A stretch of DNA of 7,412 nt from an uncultured Oscillospiraceae bacterium (GTDB lineage Bacteria; Bacillota_A; Clostridia; Oscillospirales; Oscillospiraceae). Numbering within the stretch: the first letter of the stretch is position 1; the number at the start of each line of letters is the position of its first letter. Below are positions 1 to 4,686 of the stretch, piece after piece. The DNA is taken from the NCBI GenBank assembly GCA_947631215.1, contig CANRKN010000100.1, positions 1-7,412 on the forward strand, given 5' to 3'. The notes beneath the pieces are model-generated. The model made no database searches. It worked only from the letters and a program-made list of their open reading frames with translations, and was not told the DNA's origin. A program made the translations under genes and the position numbers.

Positions 1-563
1 TCTTCGTCGTCAGCCACAGCCTGCGCGGCCTCGATGGCGGCGGCGATGCCAGCCTCGGTCCAGGACTCCTCGGTGTAATCCTCAGCGTTCAGAGCCTTGG
101 CAGCAGCGATAGCGGTCTCCAGCGTGGTCTTGTCCGCGGGCTCGGGAACCTTCTCGAGCTTCGCCATGGCGTCGTCCAGAGCGGCCTTCGCGTTGTCGAC
201 CTGCGTCTGAGTGGCCTTCTCGTTGGCGTCGACCGTCTTCGCGGTAGCGAGAGCGGCGTCGATGGCGGCCTTGTTGGCAGCCCAGGACTCCTCGGTGTAG
301 TCCTCTTCCTTCAGAGCCTCAGCGGCAGCAATGGAAGCCTTCAGAGCGGTCTTGTCGGCATCGCCTTCCTTCTCCAGGCCATTGATGGCGGCGTTCAGAG
401 CGGTCAGAGCCTTGTCGACCTCGGACTGCAGGCCAGAAGCCAGCGCCTTGGCCGCATCGTCGATAGCGTCGCTCAGACGGCCGAAGGAATCATAGGTGTA
501 ATCGTCTTCCTTGATGGCAGTAGCCTGCTTGTAAGCAGTCTGCAGAGCGGTGATATCAGCGGT
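1..563 (-). repeat. Three FIVAR-like protein repeats within the surface gene
   Basis: Residues 817-881, 885-954 and 959 to the edge are three copies of a roughly 65-74-residue helical repeat. Each has an Ala-rich helix, then a Tyr-centred motif (DDYTYDSF, EDYTEESW, EDYTEESW; Tyr838, Tyr905 and Tyr979), a second Ala/Asp helix, and an ending of the type LNAAINGLEK or LDDAMAKLEK. This matches the FIVAR pattern of Gram-positive surface proteins. The second and third copies are nearly identical around the motif, also at DNA level near 63-82 and 286-305, suggesting recent duplication. The first copy is more diverged. More copies may follow beyond the left edge. Confidence 0.75.
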
Positions 564-3011
564 CTTGGGAGTCAGATAGGTGTAGACCGTGTGGATATCC
601 GTAGCCAGGTTAATCATCTGCTGCCGGTTGTAATTGGTGTTGGCGTAGGTGCCGCCATTCACATAGCCCTGCAGCAGCTGCACGTCGTCGGTCAGGACCT
701 TCCAAGCGCCGGCAACGTCCTTGATCTCACGGTGGCCAACCACGAAGGTGCCGGTGCCGGCCAGCTTGTAGTCGGTCTCCACGAGTTTGCCCACATCAGC
801 GATGAGCTTCTTGGCGCCGTTGATACCAACGGTCCACTTGGTGATGGGGTCGATGGTCACGGTGGCGGTGCCGCCGGGCTCATGCACAACATAGTTGACT
901 CCGTCGCCGTCCGCATCCACGTACAGTTTCAGGGTCATGGGACCGGCCACGACCTTGCTCTCAGTCAGAGCCACGGTATAAACGTCACCAGCGCCGCCGA
1001 CGCCGATCTGTCCAATGGTGATCTGATTAGTGACAGGATCAGAGGGGAATACAGCGCTAGTGGCATTGCCGGACTGGCCGATGATTTTGCCGTCAGCACC
1101 AAGCAGGGCCAGATAAGCCTTTGCAGTGCCAAGCTGGGCAGTCAGCTTTGCCTTGACCTGGAAGCCGCTAGTAGCGCTACCAGCCGCGAAGTTAGAAGCG
1201 TTCCAAGTGGTAGCATCAAGGCCCTGATAATTGAACTTAGCGTTAGCAGCAGCGTCGTCATAGGCGACCTGGATAGAGCCGGTCTTGGTGCTGATGGCGG
1301 GGCCAAAGTAGCCGTCGCCAGGGAAGGTCACTTCATAGGTCTCGACCTCATGCCAACTGGTCCGGGTCACGCCTTCGGTAATAGTCTCGATCTTCTCATA
1401 GAAGTGAGCCACGATCTTATCGGTGGTCTTGAAGGCGCTATTATCACTCTGACCGGCAACATCGCCGACGTTCTTGTTGATCGTGATGAAGCCCCAGCCT
1501 GCAGGCAGAGAGCCAAAAGTAGCGGGCATGTTGCACTGGTAATAACCTTCGTCAAGGCCAGTACCAGTCTTGGAGAAGTTGGTGACACCCTGAGGGTTGG
1601 TGCCGATCTCCAACACGTTGCCAACATCGCTGGCAGCAGCCTCATTGGTGAAGTTACCACCGGAGAGCTTAGAGTAGAGGCCGTTGACAGAGTAGGCAAA
1701 ACCATAGGCCGTGCCGTCATTATGGTTGCCACCCCTGATGGGAAGGGCAAAGTAGACATCCACGCTGGTCAGGCTGTTAAACACATGACGATAGGCCTCC
1801 AAGGTGGCTTCCTTCTTGATGAGGGCATTATTCAGGTCCTTGGTCAGGCTGCAGTAGTCGTAATAGCAGACGTTAGTATAGAAACCATTCAGCCCCAAGG
1901 TGTCACTCAGAATGTTGGTGTAGGTGACTGTCTTCAAGTCCACATAGGGGGTCGTATCAGCCTTAGCGTCTTCATACTCCTTGATGAGGGCTTTCAGAGC
2001 GGCGGCGTCAGCCTGAGTGGGGATGGAAGCGTCCTGCTCCAGAGCCTCGGCGGCCTTGACCTTATCCAGAACAGCGGTGTAGTCCTTGTAGACAGCAGCC
2101 GTGTTGTCCTTGAAAGCCTTGGCGGCCTTCACAGCCTCCTCCAGGGCGGCCAGATAGTCAGCCTTGTACATCATGGTCCAGGGCGTCTCATCGTCGTCGG
2201 AGAAGAACAGGTTGGTGCTGTCAAGAGTAACAGCGCCGTGATTGTACACGCCCGTAAAAGCGCCGCCGGTCTGATAAGTATTTTTGACGGTGGTGTCGCT
2301 GTAATGGGTCGCGGGATAGACCCAAGCGTTGATATAGGCAGCGGTGTCAAAATGATTCGTCTTGATGGTATCAACGCTGTCAGTCAAGTACTGAACCGAC
2401 TGGTCGCACTTGGTCCAGTCGTCATCGCCGGTGGAGGGGATGTACTTCAGCAGATCAGTGGTAGCTGTGGTGACATCGCTCTCGGCCACGTCGCCAACCA
2501 CGGTCAGACCGTTGATGGCGTCCAGGCAGCGCTGGGCCTCGGCATACTTCTTGTTGAAGTCGGTAGCAGGATCCTTGTCCGGGGTACCACTAGATCCGTC
2601 CACGTCGGGGTCATCGTGGCCGTACAGCTCGCCGGCGTCCACACGGGCCTTATAGGGAGCGGCCTTCTCCAGGGCCTTCTCCAGCTTGTAGTGAGAGATC
2701 TTCTTCACTACGCCCAGAGCGACCAGGTAGGGCAGGTCCTCTTCCTCATCCTCGGGCAGAATGGAGGCCATCTCGGGCGCGTCTTCCACGACGGGCTCCT
2801 CAACAGGCTCCTCCGCGGCAGGCTCGTCTACGACGGGCTCCTCCGCGGGTTCCTCGGCCTCAGGGGCTACGGGAGCCTCAGGGGCCACAGGCGCCTCTTC
2901 GACGACTTCGGCCGGAGCCTCTGCCTCGAACTCCTCGGCCGCTACGGCCGGGACGCACAGGGACAGAACCATGACCAGCGTCAAAAGCAGGCTAAGTGCA
3001 CGTTTTGTCAT
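1..3011 (-). CDS. Large secreted surface protein with FIVAR-like repeats, C-terminus beyond the window
   Basis: A single open frame of 1003 codons runs off the left edge; I translated it throughout and found no stop. The ATG at 3011 follows AGGAGGA (3019-3025) with 7 bases between. Residues 1-25 are a signal peptide: MTKR, a Leu/Val-rich core, then AVAA with likely cleavage before Glu26. Residues 26-80 are an acidic Pro/Glu/Ala spacer with EEPV-type repeats and PVAPEA twice. Residues 95-815 match no family I can name; they mix helical Lys/Ala/Glu-rich stretches with Gly/Thr-rich beta-like stretches. Residues 699-707 (DADGDGVNY) resemble an Asp-rich calcium loop. From about 817 there are FIVAR-like repeats. 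The role is inferred as cell-surface or extracellular; any LPxTG, SLH or binding domain would lie to the left of the window. It has its own promoter and leader, so it is transcribed apart from the recombinase. It could be S-layer-like or adhesin-like; function unknown. Confidence 0.88.
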   Translation of the reverse strand, partial: MTKRALSLLLTLVMVLSLCVPAVAAEEFEAEAPAEVVEEAPVAPEAPVAPEAEEPAEEPVVDEPAAEEPVEEPVVEDAPEMASILPEDEEEDLPYLVALGVVKKISHYKLEKALEKAAPYKARVDAGELYGHDDPDVDGSSGTPDKDPATDFNKKYAEAQRCLDAINGLTVVGDVAESDVTTATTDLLKYIPSTGDDDWTKCDQSVQYLTDSVDTIKTNHFDTAAYINAWVYPATHYSDTTVKNTYQTGGAFTGVYNHGAVTLDSTNLFFSDDDETPWTMMYKADYLAALEEAVKAAKAFKDNTAAVYKDYTAVLDKVKAAEALEQDASIPTQADAAALKALIKEYEDAKADTTPYVDLKTVTYTNILSDTLGLNGFYTNVCYYDYCSLTKDLNNALIKKEATLEAYRHVFNSLTSVDVYFALPIRGGNHNDGTAYGFAYSVNGLYSKLSGGNFTNEAAASDVGNVLEIGTNPQGVTNFSKTGTGLDEGYYQCNMPATFGSLPAGWGFITINKNVGDVAGQSDNSAFKTTDKIVAHFYEKIETITEGVTRTSWHEVETYEVTFPGDGYFGPAISTKTGSIQVAYDDAAANAKFNYQGLDATTWNASNFAAGSATSGFQVKAKLTAQLGTAKAYLALLGADGKIIGQSGNATSAVFPSDPVTNQITIGQIGVGGAGDVYTVALTESKVVAGPMTLKLYVDADGDGVNYVVHEPGGTATVTIDPITKWTVGINGAKKLIADVGKLVETDYKLAGTGTFVVGHREIKDVAGAWKVLTDDVQLLQGYVNGGTYANTNYNRQQMINLATDIHTVYTYLTPKTADITALQTAYKQATAIKEDDYTYDSFGRLSDAIDDAAKALASGLQSEVDKALTALNAAINGLEKEGDADKTALKASIAAAEALKEEDYTEESWAANKAAIDAALATAKTVDANEKATQTQVDNAKAALDDAMAKLEKVPEPADKTTLETAIAAAKALNAEDYTEESWTEAGIAAAIEAAQAVADDE

Positions 3012-3038
3012 TTTGTTGTCCTCCTAATGATTTTTCGG

Positions 3039-3109
3039 TTTTCTTCGCGCCCGGTCCTTTTACAACAGAATTTACATTCCGTTGTTCAGGCACGAAGAAA
3101 ACTTCTTCG
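3039..3109 (-). promoter_or_regulatory. Structured 5' untranslated region of the surface-protein mRNA
   Basis: In the minus-strand RNA, bases 3101-3088 (UUUUCUUCGUGCCU) can pair with 3052-3039 (GGGCGCGAAGAAAA) over 14 continuous pairs, two of them G-U wobbles. Inside this stem, 3085-3076 pairs with 3071-3062 over 10 pairs, one G-U, closed by a GUAA tetraloop. A competing hairpin, CGAAGAA-GUU-UUCUUCG, at 3109-3093 uses the same upstream arm, so the two folds exclude each other. The structure ends 13 bases before the AGGAGGA ribosome site, which stays unpaired. It may be an mRNA stabiliser, as known for some S-layer leaders, or a regulatory switch. It matches no riboswitch class that I recognise. 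Confidence 0.55.
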
Positions 3110-3128
3110 GGCACGATTCGATGTGTAG

Positions 3129-3157
3129 ATTATAACGCCCCTCTACTGCAAAAGCAA
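3129..3157 (-). promoter_or_regulatory. SigA-type promoter of the surface-protein gene
   Basis: The minus strand has TTGCTT (3157-3152), a 17-base spacer and a perfect TATAAT (3134-3129). Transcription should start near 3122, giving a leader of about 110 bases before the ATG at 3011. An A/T tract at 3163-3178, just upstream of the -35 box, could act as an UP element. The match to consensus suggests high expression. Confidence 0.8.
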
Positions 3158-3255
3158 GAGGGAAATTAAAAAAAATTACGGTTTTTTCGTGGAAATGCTT
3201 GTTAATTCCGCCTGTTTTTGTGGGTTTTTCACGTTTTTTCGCCCGAATACAGCAC

Positions 3256-3280
3256 AAAAGCGCCCCCCTTGCGGCGGGCG
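3256..3280 (-). terminator. Intrinsic terminator after the tyrosine recombinase
   Basis: On the minus strand, CGCCCGCC (3280-3273) pairs with GGGGGGCG (3268-3261) around a GCAA tetraloop, with one G-G mismatch in eight positions. After one C comes a short TTTT run (3259-3256). It lies 37 bases past the recombinase stop and upstream of the surface-gene promoter, so it should separate the two transcripts. The U run is short, so termination may be incomplete. Confidence 0.6.
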
Positions 3281-3317
3281 TATCACGGAATCAGCGTTAT
3301 GTTATTTGTAGGGCGGT

Positions 3318-4157
3318 CTATTCCAGGAGCGGCAGGGCGTCCATCTGGGCCCGCTGCTCATGGTAGCTGCGGGCGGTGTAGATGCGGGTGGTCTCCACGC
3401 TGGAATGGCCCAGAATATCGGCCAGACGCACCAGGTCGCGGTATTTGTTATAGTACGTGCGCGCGAAGAGATGGCGCAGGTTGTGGGGGAAGACCTTGCC
3501 CCAGGCCACGCCGGCACGGGCCGCCAGCGCCTTCATCCAGCGCCAGATGTTGCTCCGGTCCAGGGGCCTGCCCGTGCGGGTCACGAATACCGCCCCGCGG
3601 CGGATGCGGCGGGCCGCGCACCATGCAAGCAGCCGCCGGCACAGCTTTTCCGGCAGCAGGACCAGGCGTATCTTGCCCTTGGAGCGTATCTCCGCCCGGC
3701 CCTGGCGCAGGGCCGCGACGGTGACGGCGCCCAGCTCGCTGACCCGTATGCCGGTGGCGCAGATCGTCTGCACCAAAAGGGCCAGACGCTCGTTGCCATC
3801 GGCCTTTGCGGCCCGCACAAGGCGCTCGTATTCCGTGGGCGTGAGCTCCTTCTCCTCCCGCAGGAATACCGCCCGCTGGACCCGCAGGAACCGCAGCGAC
3901 CACTCCGGCGCCCCTGCCCAGCGCAGGAAATGGTTCACCGCCGCCAGCATGCCGTTCACGGTGGCGGGGGCATAGCCCTCCCGCAGCAGTCCCTGCTTGA
4001 AGGCAAGGAGCTGGTCTTTTTCGGTCAAAGCCCCGCCGCATCGGCGTTTCAGGGCCATAAGCGCCCGCATGTACTTGGCCACGGTCTGGGGCGCGCATTC
4101 CCGGGCCTGGAGGTGCCGGCGGAACCCCGCCAAGGCCTCCTCGGACAGTGAGATCAT
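3318..4157 (-). CDS. Tyrosine recombinase/integrase, compact two-domain type
   Basis: The product has 279 aa and performs site-specific DNA strand exchange through a 3'-phosphotyrosine intermediate. Residues 1-95 form an N-terminal SAM-like core-binding domain (many helices, KYMRALMALKRR). Residues 103-279 are the catalytic domain with the full set: Arg138 in ATGIRVSEL, Lys160 in RSKGK, His225 and Arg228 in HNLRHLF, His251 in LGHSS, and nucleophile Tyr260 in TTRIYT. There is no N-terminal arm-binding domain, so its size is Xer- or invertase-like and not that of a lambda-type integrase. The ATG at 4157 is chosen because AGGAGG sits 7 bases upstream. The frame stays open to 4421, but that stretch contains a terminator and a promoter. 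It ends at TAG and has its own terminator. It may serve prophage integration or local DNA inversion; its target site is not evident. Confidence 0.93.
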   Translation of the reverse strand: MISLSEEALAGFRRHLQARECAPQTVAKYMRALMALKRRCGGALTEKDQLLAFKQGLLREGYAPATVNGMLAAVNHFLRWAGAPEWSLRFLRVQRAVFLREEKELTPTEYERLVRAAKADGNERLALLVQTICATGIRVSELGAVTVAALRQGRAEIRSKGKIRLVLLPEKLCRRLLAWCAARRIRRGAVFVTRTGRPLDRSNIWRWMKALAARAGVAWGKVFPHNLRHLFARTYYNKYRDLVRLADILGHSSVETTRIYTARSYHEQRAQMDALPLLE

Positions 4158-4164
4158 GGGATAG

Positions 4165-4170
4165 CCTCCT
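4165..4170 (-). promoter_or_regulatory. Ribosome binding site that sets the recombinase start
   Basis: AGGAGG on the minus strand, inside AAAAGGAGGC, is followed by 7 bases and ATG at 4157. No other upstream in-frame ATG (for example those at 4292 and 4331) has a comparable site. This argues for the 279-aa product over any N-terminally extended form. Confidence 0.85.
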
Positions 4171-4200
4171 TTTATATTGGGTATGTTTCCAAAAATGGGC

Positions 4201-4236
4201 AAAAAAATTTGCGCCCCCGACTTTCGTCGGGAGCGC
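4201..4236 (-). terminator. Strong intrinsic terminator in the recombinase leader
   Basis: In minus-strand RNA, GCGCUCCCGAC (4236-4226) pairs with GUCGGGGGCGC (4221-4211) over 11 positions, one a G-U wobble, around a GAAA tetraloop. AAA and seven U residues follow (4210-4201). The hairpin lies after the tail operon and after the strong promoter at 4330-4358, but 44 bases before the recombinase ATG. It should therefore stop tail-operon readthrough and most transcripts from that promoter. Confidence 0.85.
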
Positions 4237-4323
4237 GTTTCGGTGGTCGGAGGAGACATTGACAAAACGGGGTCCGCATGAATCGAAAGCATCCGCGGCC
4301 GGGCCGCTTCCGCTTTACTATTT
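4201..4323 (-). ncRNA. Attenuated leader or small RNA of about 123 nt upstream of the recombinase
   Basis: The element is bounded by a consensus promoter (start expected near 4323) and the intrinsic terminator ending near 4201. Its 5' hairpin pairs 4316-4311 with 4291-4286 (outer 6 pairs) and 4307-4303 with 4299-4295 (inner 5 G-C pairs), with a three-by-three purine internal loop (GAA opposite GGA) and a CCG loop. A mostly unpaired linker (4285-4237) is C-rich and contains UCUCCUCC (4256-4249), which is complementary to Shine-Dalgarno sites. CCUCCGAC (4253-4246) can also pair with the 3' arm of the terminator over 8 positions, as an antiterminator would. It could be a cis-acting attenuator of the recombinase or a trans-acting C-rich sRNA. 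I know no named RNA family that fits. Boundaries are predicted only. Confidence 0.5.
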
Positions 4324-4329
4324 TGTTCC

Positions 4330-4358
4330 ATTATAGATTGTATACCGCCGGTTGTCAA
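4330..4358 (-). promoter_or_regulatory. Perfect consensus SigA/sigma-70 promoter upstream of the recombinase
   Basis: The minus strand reads TTGACA (4358-4353), exactly 17 bases, then TATAAT (4335-4330), identical to consensus at all 12 positions. A small palindrome, CCGA-N6-TCGG (4360-4373), abuts the -35 box and could be a repressor operator, though its arms are only four bases. The rest of the gap up to the 70-aa gene (4374-4473) is AT-rich and I see no gene there. Confidence 0.88.
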
Positions 4359-4473
4359 GCCGATTTTTGTCGGTTTTCCGGGTTTTTGCAGCCCCTCGCA
4401 GCGTTTATGCAGGCTATCCAAAAATATTTGTATTTTACATAATGCTGAATAGATATGTATTTAACACGAAATT

Positions 4474-4686
4474 TTATCCATTCCAGCGATTTTCACGCCG
4501 TTGAAGCGCATATTCATTCGGCCGCAGGGATTCCCGGACCGTGCATTCCGCGCCGGGTATGCACGGCCGTTTTCGTCCGGTCCGCAGGATATATACACAG
4601 CAGTTCATCAGCTCGTCCCTGTCGCCGATGTAGATGGGGATGGAAAACCGGCAGCCCTCGCATCCCGTTTTGGTCCTCTTTGTCAT
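4474..4686 (-). CDS. Small six-cysteine phage-associated protein, probable zinc binder
   Basis: The product has 70 aa. Its ATG at 4686 overlaps the stop of the tail-fibre gene as ATGA, with GGAGG at 4694-4698 seven bases upstream, so translational coupling is likely. Cysteines fall at 9, 12, 29, 30, 42 and 48 in the pattern CxxC, CC, C, C, with conserved-looking surroundings GCEGC, CCVYILRTG and RPCIPGAECT. This pattern of paired cysteines with a YILxTG core resembles small uncharacterised Cys-rich proteins found in Firmicute prophages. Zinc coordination is inferred from the cysteine spacing. There is no signal peptide or membrane segment. The final 18 residues are polar and Arg/Asn-rich. It is the last gene of the tail operon; its function is unknown, though a nucleic-acid or protein-binding role is plausible. 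Confidence 0.8.
   Translation of the reverse strand: MTKRTKTGCEGCRFSIPIYIGDRDELMNCCVYILRTGRKRPCIPGAECTVRESLRPNEYALQRRENRWNG

Larger units (their letters stand above)
4159..4419. repeat. 9-bp inverted repeat flanking the recombinase promoter and leader
   Basis: GGATAGCCT at 4159-4167 recurs as its reverse complement AGGCTATCC at 4411-4419. The pair encloses the promoter, the leader RNA and its terminator (about 243 bases between arms). The left arm overlaps the recombinase ribosome site. Arms this short can arise by chance in a region of this size, so a recombination role is only a hypothesis. Confidence 0.3.

Noticed and set aside
591..3128. 845-codon open frame on the plus strand
   Set aside because: It is antisense to the surface-protein gene, whose minus-strand frame has a signal peptide, ribosome site, promoter and recognisable repeats. 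The plus frame has low-complexity Gly/Val/Leu composition, runs over the opposite gene's promoter, and has no family features.
3072..3257. 61-aa minus-strand frame between recombinase and surface gene
   Set aside because: It spans the surface-gene promoter and leader and has no ribosome site; its composition reflects AT-rich intergenic DNA.
3012..3317. tRNA gene serving as attachment site
   Set aside because: I found no cloverleaf-like arms or T-loop sequence in either intergenic region; attachment-site position remains unknown.
3360..4151. Long plus- and minus-strand frames overlapping the recombinase
   Set aside because: These are shadow frames of GC-rich coding DNA; only the frame with the full Arg-Lys-His-Arg-His-Tyr set is credible.
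4249..4336. Plus-strand GGAGGAG followed by a TTG or ATG mini-frame
   Set aside because: The site-to-TTG distance is too short, the ATG at 4279 is too far, the peptides are short and featureless, and the stretch is better explained as the linker of the minus-strand leader RNA.
4158..4421. N-terminal extension of the recombinase to 367 aa
   Set aside because: The extension covers a consensus promoter and an intrinsic terminator, and only the ATG at 4157 has an AGGAGG site at proper spacing.
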